NCBI GenBank assembly: GCA_900239685.1
Contig: OENT01000239.1
Coordinates: forward strand, 1 to 64,000
Length of the DNA: 64,000 nucleotides
Source of the DNA: Rotaria macrura
Taxonomy: Eukaryota; Rotifera; Eurotatoria; Philodinida; Philodinidae
Direction of reading: 5' to 3'
Position 1 is the first letter of the stretch; each line of letters begins with the position of its first letter. The position numbers were made by a program, and so were the translations under genes. Below the pieces are notes generated by a model. The model was not told the origin of the DNA, did no database searches, and saw nothing but the letters and a program-made list of their open reading frames with translations. This document shows, piece by piece, positions 41,664-55,311 of this stretch.

Positions 41664-42535
41664 TTAGTTAATGGGTACAAAGTAATTATGACAAAAACAA
41701 TTTCTTTTACGATGCAATGTTCCTAATAAACAATTTTGACAGATGACTTGTGATGGTGATGATTCACATGTATAGTAATATGGTGTCAGTGGACGTGTAG
41801 TAGAAATATACTTCTGTTGTTTATAATATGTTTGTACACATAACAAACATGAACAATAATGATGATCTGATGATAATTGAATTTTCTCGTAGATGTTAGA
41901 CGAATGATTATGATAAGTTGATAGGTCATTGGTGGGTAAATATTGCTGAAGACTTTGATACCATATGTTTGTCATTGTTGATGATGGTGACTGATTTGTT
42001 ATAGTAGTTAATGGTGTTAAAGAATTATAGGATGTTGGAACGCTCTGAAAGAGATATTTTATGAATATGAACGAATGATCAATAGTTGAAAAGTTAAGTT
42101 TAAAAAGAAACACTTGTCTTCGATTCTCACCTTCGACAATGATTTAAATCTATCATTAGTATTAGTATGATTCATTCGACGATGATCTTGTCGTAATTTA
42201 CGATAAATTTGGAAACTATGTATTACACCAATGATTAGAAAAAGTATGAAAAGAAATCGATTAGTATCTTACATAACACCAAGTAAAAATAGAAGAAGAC
42301 AAACAGAAATTGCACCAATAAATGTACTTAAAGTAATAAAAAATGAATTTCTATATTGTCGGTGATTCGATGATATCAATGATGAACTATTAAAAATAAA
42401 TATCGGAAACATCGGTGGTTGTGGTGGTGGTACAAGTTTATAGCATTGTGATTGTTGACTGCATATTTCATATTGTTGAAAAAGATTAACAGGATTAAGT
42501 GTACGAAATTTTCCCTTCGATGCAAATTGATTCAT
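41664..42535 (-). CDS. Single-pass membrane protein with Cys-rich C-terminal tail, unidentified
   Basis: Three exons in phase: 42273-42535, 42131-42215, 41664-42044, separated by introns of 57 and 86 bp; 242 residues. An N-terminal segment of about 64 residues with two Cys and a PPPQPP stretch is followed by one strong TM helix (FFITLSTFIGAISVCLLLFL, about 65-84), then a basic stop-transfer IYRKLRQDHRR. The remaining region is Ser/Thr/Tyr-rich and ends in a Cys cluster: HYCSCLLCVQTYY, then VICQNCLLG and KRNCFCHNYF, which could bind metal or be palmitoylated. The frame stays open upstream to an acceptor-like TTTTTCTATAG at 42554, so either an earlier coding exon exists or the site takes a leader or 5'UTR exon. 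No family is recognised; a receptor-like or adaptor membrane protein is a guess from topology. Confidence 0.65.
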
Positions 42536-42553
42536 GATCTCATAGTGTTCAAT

Positions 42554-45500
42554 CTATAGAAAAAAAAATAAGAACGAAACGACAGTTACACAGTTTTTCT
42601 TCTCTTCCTTCTATCTTGTATACGTGATGTAGCTAGTGTTCAAGAAAAATTACTTTTCTCAGCAAATGAATGAATGAATCATAAGAAGAGCGACTCCTTT
42701 TTTTCTGATGTCTTTTCTTTCTTAATGTTCACGCAAAATCATAATAAGTATTGACAGGCATAATACTTATGAATATAAGAAAAAGGATTACAAATGCAGA
42801 GTAATTTTGTTCTCTTGAATTACTCTCGTATGTGTTAGATTTACATTCTCAGATCCAAAGGACAAGATCATTGACACTTGCATCAACACTGAACCTTGAA
42901 GAAAAGAAAAATTGAGAAGCTCTTAAGAAATTTTCTCTTACTCATATGAAATGGATTATAAAGCAATTGTAACATAATCAAGTATGTTCTAATCTGAAGT
43001 AACCGTTAGACGACAAACCGAGTAGTTTTTCCAATAACAAAAAAAAGAAACAAACTATTGGATGACATCTTAAATATTTCGATCGGCTATATGAGAAACA
43101 ATATTCATAACTAATAATCAATAAGAAAACTAAAAGCTTGCATGACTATTTAATGATCTGCAAATCGATAATAGCTGAACACATGAAAAACAAAGCAGAA
43201 GTTCAAATGTCTTCTTATATTCATTAGCATTTCTCTTTTTGTTTAACTATACAATCAATAATAATATCTTTACCACATTTATTTATTGACCATTAGAAAA
43301 TCTTTCATTCGTTCTATTGCAATCGAATGGTGTTAGAGAAAAGTGTTTTCTAATTTGATTTTTTTTTCAAATAGTAGTTTAGTCAAATTAAATATAATGC
43401 GATCGAACATACCATAGACAATAAGAAGTATTTTATAGATATATACATATATGAATGGTATAGATCTCATCAAATAACGATAAATCGTACAGAATAAAAG
43501 TCGTATAATAATTTGTGAAGCTAAATCATTCAGGGTCAAGTTGAATGGGAACGAACACAAAAACAAAAGATTTCATATTGATGAGTGTATTTTTTAAGAT
43601 TGATTATATGAAAATGATTTTTCTTCTTCTCACTTGATTGTTAAACAATCATCTCTCCTTTTTCGTCTTATGATGATGATGATGATGAAATGGCGGCGGC
43701 ATCTGAGCATGTACACACATGTTCTTTCATTTAAAACCTATTATTTATTGCCTTGACAGGTTGTATAATTTTATTTTGAAAATGAAACAGATATTTAATG
43801 AGTCTCGCCATAAGAAGAATAGTCAATGCAGGTATCAAATATCTGTATGTAATGTCAATTATATGTTCATTTTGTCGACCATTAACCTTCTTATTTTTTC
43901 TTACATACCTGAATGGATTGTATCAGAGTATGTGTATGTGATCAGAAGAAAAAAATGTTTCGTTTCTCGCACTATGAAACCAATTGAACTGTGTAAACAA
44001 TGAACACTGCCGTCGTCATTAATATATCGTTGATTCGTATGTACTAATGAACAAAGTTGATAAGCATAGTTTGACAATGATGTTCGAGATTACAACTAAG
44101 GTGAGAAGAGATATTCTCAGTCATTTAATGAAATTAATATTTTTTCTCATTCTCATGATAAAAACAATTGAGATAGAAATTATGAAGCTATTCGAATGCT
44201 CTTGAATTTTAACAGAATCGATCATAATTACATTCAACAACGTTTCTGTTTGCCTTACAATGTAGACAACAAAAAACAATTCCAATTTTGAAGAAGAAGA
44301 AAACAATCAGTTAACTTACTCGTTGTTATAATTGCATGTGAACGAGAAAAATCATTTTCCCATGTAATTGAATGATTTGTCTTTCTACTAATATCTGTGT
44401 ATCAGTAGAGTTGTGATCTTCTCTTTTGTTTTTGATTAGGTTACGTATAAGACAGTATTAGATAACTTCTATGCGTACATTGTTCTGATTAATGATGGAG
44501 GTCAGTCAGATTCTACTGTCCAATGACTGTCTCTTGAGACGAATACAACGAATGACTGTTCATGCAAACAATATCGATGATTTCCGTGTTGCTCATCAGT
44601 ATTGAGTTAGATACACAAAAAAAGGAAGTATACTTTAAACAATAGCCAGTAAAATAATGATAGATTATTAAAGTTTGCTTGTATTGAAGTTGATAGACAA
44701 TTCAATAGGAAAGTAATGAAAAATGAGGATTTTTTTTGTTCACAAGCCGATTTAATCTTATCCCTGCAGGACAACATACACTTCCGCTGTGCCTAATTGA
44801 ATTGAAATTGAAAAAAACATAGTAGGTTAGACTCTATTTTTCATAAGCATCTTTGATTCATGAACTGTCTGTACGAAAATATATTCTTTAATACATATTT
44901 TACATGTTACTTTGACTATTAAAATCGACAAGATGTTGCCTGTATTGTATGCATGTAAATGAAATGACCTCAGTGACATTGTCAAGAATAGACGTACGTA
45001 TGGCACTAACATACAGGACAATGGTCGTGATGATGGTGATGACAAGAGTGGCACTCATAGGTGTAGAGCACGAACTACTAATACGATTATTGCTAATCAA
45101 TTTTTATCAACTTCTGAAGTTGTTTAATGTTGTGTATAGATTGAATAGATAGCGACCAAACATAGTGAACATACGTGTGCATGAACGTATTAAAAATTAC
45201 GGTGGAAACATATTTTAAAAGACACTCTATGTCATTTGAACTATATTGAAAAAGTAATAAAAGAGAAACATATTTGATCATGTGAACGTTGATTCATTTT
45301 CTTTGAGACAGGCACAAGAAAAATAAACATCATCTGTGAGACATGAAACGATGAGGAAATCAAATATGGTAATCGGAAAACTGTGATAATAGAATACTAC
45401 TATGGTTGTATCGTTTGAAGTCATAAGCATCATAAAAGAATCGTTTCAGCAACAAAAAATAACAAATTTTGACAGGGAAAGTTTCGTGCTATCTCAATTG

Positions 45501-47379
45501 CAGACACCTTTTTTTTCTCATGAATGACGAATTATTCACATAGTAGAATCATGAGAAAGTTAGTATTTAAAAGTTAGTTTGTTTCATTGCAACAGAACAT
45601 TTTCTTAAATTAATAGGTCGCATTAATTCCATGATAAATTGAAGATAATTTTTATTATGTTTTCTTTCCTTTAGGAATTTATTGCATCTCGTTCAACAGT
45701 ACATAAATATGTCTTATTTCAACTGTATTGAAATCATTCAAGTTGAAAGACATCAATTCTAAATTCATAATCATGAAATATGATTTATTCCATCCGTAAA
45801 GTGAAAAGAAACGAAAAAGTTAGAAAATGATTATTGTCAGAGTTCAATTACACGAGAATTGTATAGATGAAGAAAAATAATTTAGACTTGAATTCAACAC
45901 AAATATGACTAATCTCTTACTCTCAATTTTTTTTTCTAGTATGCAAAGACAAATGAATAAATCTGATTGACAATCGATCACCGTAAACATAGAATGAATA
46001 CTGCAACAAAGTTGGTAAACTTGCCGACAACGAAATATCTACATTGATGACATAGATATATTTTTTATTAGTACACTTCTAATTAGACTTTTGAGAACAG
46101 TTTCAAGTTTAGTGAAACGATCCTCACCACTATTAGAGTACATCTTTTCGAAAATTTTATGATTCATAGTCAGCCAAATAGAATGAATTGAGAAAGTTCA
46201 ATATTTTGTTAATTTAACATGATCTATTGTATTATCACTCATGGTAGTCGATAAAGTGTAGGACAATTCATAATTAATATAAAATCATAATATGGATTCA
46301 AATGATAGCTGACGAAAGTCATGGAAAAGGATCAACATCAAGAGAATTTGCTATTATTTTGCCTTTCAATTCTAAAAATAGCTAGCGACATATTAAATAA
46401 CAAATTGAATGAATTTTTATTTATTAGTAACTTCATATATCATTGTAGCAGTCCTATAGATTAACGAATCTCTATTATCGTGTGATTTTGCAGCTGTATT
46501 AGACGTGCAATCGGACAGTATTTTATTTCTTTACAGAATAATATAGGTTTCTGGCATCGTTAACCGTATCGAGCAGCGACTATAGATATACAGCAGTCAT
46601 AGGCTATACTTCACATAGTAATAAAATTCTTCCAATAAGATAGAATTTCACTGGGCCTTTTTTTACTGTAATTTGAAAGTTACAACAATTGCTGTAAGAA
46701 TATCAGAAAACAACAACAAAGTATGTAATTGTAGGAAGCCATAAATAAAGAATTCAAAAGTCAATAGATCGTAAATAAACGATGAACAGTATATTATCTG
46801 ATCTTGTTTCAATAACATATCTAATCAATATTCCTCTTGAGAAAAGATGAGTCTACTCTACTCAGGATAATAATTATGTAAATATAAAGAAATTCGCCGA
46901 ATAAAAACAATATTATTTTTCTTTATTTTACACATGAACTATATCTGGACGTATTTCTATAAGTAAGTAATGGGAATGTAATCATCGTCTCTAGTAACTC
47001 TCTGCGAAAGACAAGTCTAATTAGATGACACAGTGAGACAATATTTAACCTTGATTCATTATAATCCTGTTGCTTTTACAACATCGCTATTTTTCTGTTA
47101 TCCGAAGAACAAAACCTATTAATAAAGTTATAATAATTATGAGCTATTGACAAGATTCTATGGTTGAATACAGTATTGCAATGCATATAAATTGAATTGG
47201 TAAGTAAAACTATTTTCTAACTTAAACATATCTTTTATATGATAAATTCCGTTCATTCTGCATCATCAATAATTGAATGAAACGAAACAGTGTGGGAAAA
47301 ATAACTAGAACAATAGAACATCATTTTCTTTTTTTTTTAAATCGTATTTAGTTGTTCATACTGTTAATTCTGAATCGAG
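42554..47379. other. Gene-poor region
   Basis: About 4.8 kb of AT-rich DNA. Frames at 43333-43566, 43719-44003 and 44827-45281 overlap on both strands, have no matched splice sites and are not called. A (GAT)n run lies near 43672-43688. No RNA gene is recognised. Confidence 0.5.
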
Positions 47380-47838
47380 TTATGAGTTTTCTATTCGATT
47401 ATAGATGGTCGAACAGTCGGTGTGACATCTAGCAGATTGCAGTAACACCATCACTTTAGTGTCATTCTGGGAAAATATAAAAACCAAGTGAATTATCATG
47501 AAACTTTTGGGAATACAAAAATGATGAATTTCATTCTTTGTTCTTTGGCATCGGTCAATGAAACAACATCATAAACATCAATGTCATCAACATGAATGAT
47601 TGGATAATGTTGCCTTGTAAAACGAAAAACTAATAAGATACTTGATGAGATCATCTAGTGTAGATTCTTGTCGTTACATCATTGAAAAATTATAAATGAT
47701 AATAGAGTCGGTTGATGGGTGCCTACCATTTATCTTATAAACAAAAGGACGTTTTGCTTGCACCTGTTCATATTCTGATAATATTTGTACAATGAAACCT
47801 TGACGTTCTTGCACGTCTCGACAATCCTCATCGTACAT
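47380..47838 (-). CDS. Small three-exon gene or relic with a PH-like product
   Basis: Exons 47727-47838, 47505-47629 and 47380-47466 join in phase to 107 residues plus a stop. The first piece starts MYDEDCRDVQERQGFIVQIL. The second gives FRFTRQHYPIIHVDDIDVYD and ends in the strand-like MKFIIFVFP. The third reads NDTKVMVLLQSARCHTDCST. The alternating beta-strand pattern and the closing helix recall a pleckstrin-homology domain, but the Trp normally found in that helix is Cys here. The second intron would be only 38 bp, short even for this genome. It could be a compact gene, the 5' part of a longer one, or a decaying copy. The PH assignment is an inference from pattern only. Confidence 0.4.
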
Positions 47839-50443
47839 CTATAATCATTCATTTTTCTTCTTTTTTTCCTCTATACACAGGATTAGTTCTTCTCGCATAA
47901 CAGAAAAAGACAACGTTGCCGAACACCTCGATGAATGTATATACATGTATATCAGAGTACGTGAGTAAGTGAACTAATGTTTGAACTATTGAGTTAGATG
48001 GGTAAAATTACCTATTCGTATAATAAGGAAAGAAAGAAGGAGAGAAAAAAAAGAAAAGAATCAAGGTTATAGTCATCTTCTCATCATTCATCAGTTTGCT
48101 TTAGTTAGAATGAGATTGTCACCATCTGCTTCTGATTCAAACCTTTCAGAAGCACACGCGTAAAAAAAAGGAAAAGTGATAATCATTATTTATCATACTC
48201 GTCCGAGGCATCCTCTTCATATGCCAAGGAAATATAGGTGCTGATGTGGCTGCAACTATTAACAAAATGGGTAATGGTTGCATGGCAAGATCCCTTTGTT
48301 TTATCTGATTACTCTCATTTTTCTTTTCTCATATATTATCTGACTGGAAGAATAGAAAAACTCTCATAGAACTTTTATTGACTGTCGTAATAGACACCGT
48401 TTGTTTAGTATGTATTGACTTCTAGTATGAGCTAGTCGTTTAACAAGAAAATCTATTTCATTCGAAGTTTTCAGTGTTATCTATCTATCATTATTTTAGC
48501 ATTGAATTCAACGCTTTGGACATATGAGACAGTCGAAAAGAAAGTTTAGTTGGATATGGAATACTAGCTAATAAAATCCGACAAAGTATCGTCAATATAG
48601 TCATCTCCGTTAATATCTTTTCTTTTCTTATTTTTTTTCAGATACTATCATCTATTCTAGAGTATCACGCAACGTTTGTCACATTATGAAAATTTTATGA
48701 TGACGAAATTTTGAACTAGTAACATGATCAGTAGCAGTCAGTCAATCTTGAATCGATAGTTGAAATGATGTATGGCGATGTTAACTTATAAAAGATTATT
48801 TATATTCCTATGGACAATTTTTCTCATGATGAAAAACATGCACACTTATCACACATTTGTTGTTTATTGGAACCAGACATTCTTTAAGTAAGTCCAGTGA
48901 TAGATGATAGGCAACAAGTATTTTCCTAGGTATATTTGATAATCATTGACTCTGCATATTTGGTCAATTGATTTTCAGATGTTAAAACCATTAATGACTA
49001 AAGCAATACAACAAAGGATATAATCATTCATCTACAGACGTAGTTAGTTATCTCATCAGACAACACGGTCAAACATCGTGCAGTGGCGATCAAAATGACC
49101 TTTTCTGCATGCACAGAATAAAAAAAGGGTCTTTTGAATATTACATAAAAGTTAACATGTAATTCGTACAACTATAGAAAATGACTACTCATTAGCAAAC
49201 ACGTGTTGTTCAGTTTATATGCTGCACTGTATTTTTCATTGCTTAAAGATTAACGTAATAAAATCTTGAACAAACATACGAACAAATAATAAAATCTAAG
49301 GTTATTCTATTGAGTTCTCTCTCTCTTCATATTCATACAGATAATCATAAATATCAGAATGCCTACACCTTTTATCCTATTCCAATTAAATCAAGATCAT
49401 TTTCTTGTCTATGCAGCCTAAGGGTAAATGATTAAATCTTGCTTGTCTAATGAGCCTCTTCTTGCATACATTCAAAAATAACATCTATTGTCACAAATGT
49501 ACTTGTGTTTTGTCCAGTAGACACATATCATCAAGAGAACGAGAATCATTTTAATGAATCTATCCCTTGCACATTGATACACGCTATAAATGAATCTTTT
49601 TAAAATTTATCTTCCAAATAGGAAAACATACTTTTATTATGATGATGTGTTAAATAAAAAAAATATGACATTGAGTGAAGCTCTTCGCTTATGAACATAG
49701 ATGATTGTAAAATTATAGAAACCAAGTAAAAAGAACAGCATTGCAACGTGGCGTTTCTAATTTTTTTGTATTTGTTCAAATTTCTTGTCACTAATCCATA
49801 CTTCACCTGCATTTCTGTATGTGTATTTATAAACTATGTGCATTATCAATTGTTCAACTAAGTGATATATGCATATATTTGTACGTCTTTGATCTTTTAC
49901 CATCTACTATGTACGATTACTGTGTACTTACCGCTTCACTTATAAACATACTAAAAAATTACGTGCATCAATGAACAGAATATGATACAGCGTCTTGTCG
50001 ATGACGATGATCATATGAAGAAGAAATCGAAAGTTGAAAGAGAATTTTAAATCGAATGAATTCGAAAAACAATTCAAATTCATGTTTTTTTTCCGCGAGT
50101 ACAAATTTTATTTGTTTAGCAGTAAATCATGCTTACATGTATGATAATGAACTATCGCGATCAAGTGATACGATCCATCGATGGACACCGTAGAACAAGT
50201 ACATAAACGATTTCTTTTGCATTATGACTAGTTAAATGCTTTCTTTTCTACTTGTTCTTCTTGTTCGGTTGTCGATTGTATGCACTCAGAAGGAAGGGAT
50301 AATTGGATCGTTTCTTTTTCTCGCATTAGACAGGGAGAGAGAGAGACACAGAGAGGCCGACAGACACAGATACAGATAGAAAAGAGAGCGGCTAGTTGAG
50401 CAAAGTTGAATACGTATTCAGTCAATGTAGAGATACAGAGACT
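47839..50443. other. Region upstream of the ephrin gene
   Basis: About 2.6 kb with no supported gene. A GA/CA-rich low-complexity run lies at 50331-50385, about 60 bp upstream of the ephrin start codon, probably in its promoter or 5'UTR. Confidence 0.5.
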
Positions 50444-53069
50444 ATGGTTATCAACGATTTACTTTTGATATCAAGTCTTTTACTCATCATCATTGTTAGA
50501 CATAGAAGCAATTCATCGATTGTTCAACCATTCTACTGGAATCTAACAACATTCAGGTAGTTAAAAATATGTTTTCTTCATTAATAAATCGCTAAGATAT
50601 GTTCAATTCGTTTAGTCTGCTGGATAGAATAAATAAGCTACTCGTAGAAATATGTTATACTTTAAATGTATAATACGTAATCATTCGTGATACTGTCTAC
50701 ATGTTATTATTGTGCTGTGTGTTTGATAACGCTAATGGATTCAATAGATGTGATCAATAATAAAGTTGTCGAGAAATTTTATTTGATAGATCAGAGTTTC
50801 AAGATTTTCATTTGAACACAAATATTTAGGACATCGACGTTTTCTGCTTTGTTTTTTTTTATTCTAGAGAGATCATGCATTTGACTTTTATCAGATTGTT
50901 CTAGTGTAAATGATGCCTTTTGAGATGTACTAATGATGTATTTCTTTTACTAAGAAATTGAATTGAAGATTATTTGTAAAACAAATGCATTCAGATTATA
51001 AAGGAAGTTGATTACATCACATTGAAAGAATACCGGACATGCTATGATATATACGGTAGATTTGACAATTTGAATACGCACGATAGAAAATGATCGATTC
51101 GTTTCATTGTTCCCAGGTAAGTATGCTTATCCGTGCTAGAAAGTCGAACGTTTTTTTTCATACACTGGCCGCACCTTCAGGCGATCATGACGGTTATGGC
51201 TCTTTCTTTTTTTTTCATTTGTTGATAACTCTCTAAACAGAACCCTTACGGCATCTCATCCGTTACGGGATGATAGGATGAACTTGTTCAATACTATTCA
51301 TTTTAATTAAATTTCTCGATCAAGTATTTCAAGTATCATAAAGAATACTTGAAAATAATAAAAGGAAATAGAAATCAAACGAATAACATTTCACATGCAT
51401 GCATACATCTATATATATACATATACGTAGGCCATATCAAGACAATTCGTTGAGTTTTGAAGTACGTTTGGGTGATGTTATGGATCTCGTATGTCCATTT
51501 TATGGTGAACAACAATCATACATGAAAAATGAACTTGAACAATATGATATCTATCGTGTATGTTATCTATTTTTCATTGTTTTAAGATACTTTTATTGCT
51601 AAATTTCCAGGTAACTAAACTTGAATATGATATGTGCAGTATAGATCAATTTAACACGGATTTTTTAACCCGTCTTGTCATTAGTTGCAATAGTCCTTAT
51701 TATGTTATGAAATATACATTGAATTTTCGTTCATACTTACCAATACCCAACGGATTAGAATTTCATCCAAATCAAACTTATTATTTCCTTTCAACGTCAT
51801 CAATTCATCGACCATGCTATAAACTAAAAATAATTGTCAATGATCACAGTACGTACTTATCTCTTTCTTTTTCAGTCATTGCCACTGATTAGTTTAATCA
51901 AATAAGAACTTGTAATGTCACATTTTTTTTAATTAACTTTTATCACTAGATGATATCAGAGCGCAAAAGAATCGATATTAGATGCCTAAGTACGATAGAT
52001 TCTGCTATTATTTGATAATAATAGCAATTCTACCACTTCTTATGAACGGCATAAAAATGATACTCTACGTTAGTAAGGAATGATATTTTACACTTCTTTC
52101 TGATGGTGCTATGAGGATTGCATTGTTTTCTGTCAGTTGTATAGATTATAAAAATAGTTATTACTTGATTTTTTTGTCGAACTGTAATTTTTACTAATTG
52201 TAAGAAAAAAGACTAGAGAAAGAGTTTTCATTCGTTTGCTTGTTTGAAAAATAACATTGTTTTTGACTTGATCGAACATATTATGTGGGAGAAACGTAAA
52301 GAATAATTCAAACGCAAAAATGTATTTTTGCTCTACTATTTTGATGCTTGGTGAATCAAATTTTTTGATATCATAGTATACACAGTAACTAGCATCTGGG
52401 AGTATTAAAAAAGATTCGAAGTGATTTATATCCTACGAATCCTTTTTGCTCATTTATGAAACATTGTCCTTGCCTTTACACTTAGGAAAAAAGCATGATA
52501 CTAACTTATTAGCGATGATCTTACATTTAAGTATTAATTCTTTTGATCTATGCTGATCGTTTTCCTTGTGTTTGATGTCAATATGCATTGCTAATGATCA
52601 CTACAATACGAAAAGTCGACGATCTTTCTCTTTTAGATCGAGTTCCATCCTTGTCAAGTACGATATCATCGATAAATGAAGAAGAACGAGCAAATCGTTT
52701 ATTTACTCACTATTCTCATCATCGACAAGGATCGTCACCTATAGGGAAAAGTATAGATTACAAAGAAAATCCTCGTTTATTTTCACATATTGTTAAAGTT
52801 CAACGTCATAGTGATCCATACCCAATAAAATGGATTACAGAACGACCGCATCAAGTCAGAGATTTCAGTATGTCATCTTGCTTTGTCTCTGATTAGACTT
52901 GTATTTTAATGCTTCTTGATTCTAATGATTTGTAGATAAATCTCATCGAACAACGAATATCATGGATACAAGTGTTTCGTCCTCTAATGTGCTTGATCTT
53001 GGATTCAGTTCTTCGCCATCAAAGCTATTATTATTATGTATCATTATATATTTCTTTTACTTTCTCTAA
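50444..53069 (+). CDS. GPI-anchored (A-type) ephrin
   Basis: Five exons in phase: 50444-50556, 51431-51557, 51611-51848, 52616-52867, 52936-53069; 287 residues. Order: signal peptide (LLLISSLLLIIIV), ephrin receptor-binding domain starting at FYWN, then FEVRLGDVMDLVCPFYGEQ, LEYDMCS, LVISCNSPYYVMKYTL, LEFHPNQTYYFLSTSS and CYKLKIIV, which keep the four conserved cysteines and the family order. A Ser-rich linker follows, then a small-residue site and a hydrophobic tail (LLLLCIIIYFFYFL) with no cytoplasmic part, as for GPI attachment. Ephrins are cell-surface ligands of Eph receptor tyrosine kinases in contact-dependent guidance and boundary signalling. The acceptor of exon 4 (ACAATACGAAAAG) has a weak pyrimidine tract, so that border is the least sure, although phase agrees. 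Introns 1 and 3 are long (874 and 767 bp). Confidence 0.93.
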
Positions 53070-53696
53070 GTTAATTTGGAAATTTGATTCGTCTTATTTA
53101 AATACCGGTGTTCTTCAAATTTTTTAAAATAGAAAATAAATGGACAAACTATGATCTATATGATATAATAAAAGACACTAATTATGTTGTTAATTTTTGC
53201 TTTATTCTCTTTGCTTTTAAAAAGAATATGTCATCTTCAATATAAACAGAAAATAAAACAGACGAATCCTATACATCGATGATGTTACGACGTATCTATT
53301 GTATGAATATTCAACAGGTGAATATTTTATTTCTAACCTGCCAGAACTATTTCTATACCACACTTTGTTAATCGACCCAATAGAACGAGAAAATGAATGA
53401 TCAAATTATTGAATTTCGGTTGACATAATATAGCAAAAATTCGTAGTCTCTTTTTAATTAAGATTTGTGACTTGTTGATTGATTATAAACAAAGTATGCA
53501 TGCATGGTAAAATACTTTGATGTTTATCATGCACAGTAACTTTCACCTGTTCCCTAAAACATGCACACTTGGAAAAAGGGCCTGTTAGTCGATAATCATT
53601 TGTCTTGCTGTGAACAGTTCTGAAAAGATACAAACGAGATACGTAGGGCATACCAAAAGTACCGAGATTGACACTGCAATACCGTATAATAAGCTT

Positions 53697-54412
53697 TGAG
53701 AAACTTCTCTCTCTATAGTCTGATAGAGAAAACAATGCTCAAAGTTCGTCAAAGAGTGGTGATGATCATTTCATTTCGTTTGAAAGGCTTCACATTACCA
53801 GCGCTGAGAAAGGCTCGCTTCAACTCATACGTGATGCCGATATTTGCTTGGCTTTTCTCGCTTTTTCCAATTTCTACTGTTAACCAACAGCAGGACCTGA
53901 ATGATCTTTATACTCGATGTTTGCATAGAGTCCGTTTCTGTGTACACTGGCGTCCACATTTCTTCATGTACGCTACAAATGAAGTGGCATTCGAAGATAT
54001 ATGTAAAAAGTATTGGGAATGATATTTGCTCGCATTGTCAGATACAACAGACGGTTCCTTGGTATGTAAAAAAGGTAACTTTAATGTTTTACGACAAAAT
54101 TGGTTGCATAGAGATAGCAAGATAATTAGTATTCATCGTTCAAAAAGGTATTTTGAATACACTTTCCTTCTTGAGCCTCGTATGATTCAAATCTCAATTA
54201 TGAGCCGGAAGAAGTCGTCACTTTGTACGAGTTCACTGAGACTTTCTAAAAAACTTCTATCTCTAGAACACTAGTAACTCTTCTCCCCTTTATATAACAA
54301 CGGTAGGTTCTTCTTTCTTTGTGTTCTTTTTTTCTTTTGTATCTCACTTTATTCTTAACTCTTGTACTGTAAGGGCCATGAACATGGTCAACAGTTACAA
54401 GCAAATTTTAAA
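53697..54412 (+). mobile_element. 5'-truncated non-LTR retrotransposon (LINE) 3' end
   Basis: The plus strand encodes a region typical of the part after the reverse-transcriptase core of LINEs: RLKGFTLPALRKARFNSYVM, then VNQQQDLNDLYTRCLHRVRF, then ATNEVAFEDICKKYW, and after a frame change near 54022, DTTDGSLVCKKGNFNVLRQN and RRSKRY-like residues. The RT core itself and any endonuclease are missing. A non-coding tail follows and ends near an A-rich run at 54405-54412. It is broken by at least one frameshift and is a dead copy. The clade (CR1, Jockey, I or other) cannot be fixed by eye. Confidence 0.65.
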
Positions 54413-55050
54413 CAAAAAAGTTCTTTCTAATAGGTCACTTTGCTTTCATCACCCACTTTAACTACAACAGCATCTCTTTTGCCTGGCAGTTGATATGGGA
54501 TATCGTTTCGTACATAAAAATCATGAACACCATCGTTCAGCTTGTCAAAAGTCGAAATGAAGTACGTTGACGTTTAGATGCAGAAAGCCAACCAAACTTG
54601 CCAGCAAGATGTTATACGACAACTTTTTTCTTGTTATCGCATTTTAGCAATGACGAATTTACTTATTTCAATGCCTTACTAAATGATTGATGAGTTCTAA
54701 ATGTACGTACAGAAGAATTATTAATGAGACGTTTTCTTTTCTTCTCTCGACATTTTGGTTGACGAATTTTTGCTTTTAAACGAATTCAGCTAAATCTGCC
54801 TCTGTCAGTTTTGTTCCTATTGAATTATTATGAGCCCGAGCTGTTGCTTTCGTTGCTTCATATTTTACCTTATCTTTATTTGCCGAAAGAAAAAAACGAC
54901 TTTTCACTTTTAAGTGATAACGATTGGATGAACGTTGTAACGGTCGATCCGAACCGATTTATAATTGTTCGTCGTCCTAACGAACCATAAAGACATTTTT
55001 TCTTATTTCGAACACTTCTCGCTTGCTCCTAAGATATGTGATAATTTTTT
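54412..55050 (-). mobile_element. Decayed transposon-like coding relic (probable DNA transposon)
   Basis: Minus-strand pieces in different frames read KDKVKYEATKATARAHNNSI then GTKLTEADLAEFV, next REEKKTS/RKRLINNSSVRTFR, and last NDGVHDFYVRNDIPYQLPGK followed by RDAVVVKVGDESKVTY. The final block resembles a motif I recall from multi-copy uncharacterised frames of invertebrate genomes, taken to be transposon-encoded. Stops and frame changes show that it is dead. It abuts the LINE tail at 54412. The class is not certain; no catalytic triad can be assigned. Confidence 0.4.
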
Positions 55051-55311
55051 TCGACATAAACCTTTATGTTTATCCTGTATACAAATACAAATAAGGATAT
55101 AGATAAAGCTAGTTCTCGCCAGTAACATTGAGAAAAAAATTAGAGGTTCTCAGAGAGACTTGTTGTTAAATTACTATATCAGAGGTTAGATCAAGTTTGA
55201 ATACGATGGAATTGCTATTCAGTGCTTTTATAATCAAAAACTTGTCGAGCATTAGCTTTTTGTCACAGCGTTGCTTTTTTCAACTGAAGAAGCAATATTT
55301 CAAAGAGAAAA

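Noticed and set aside
53454-53735. Minus-strand 93-aa frame
   Set aside because: It overlaps the LINE region on the opposite strand and has no family resemblance; likely a shadow frame.
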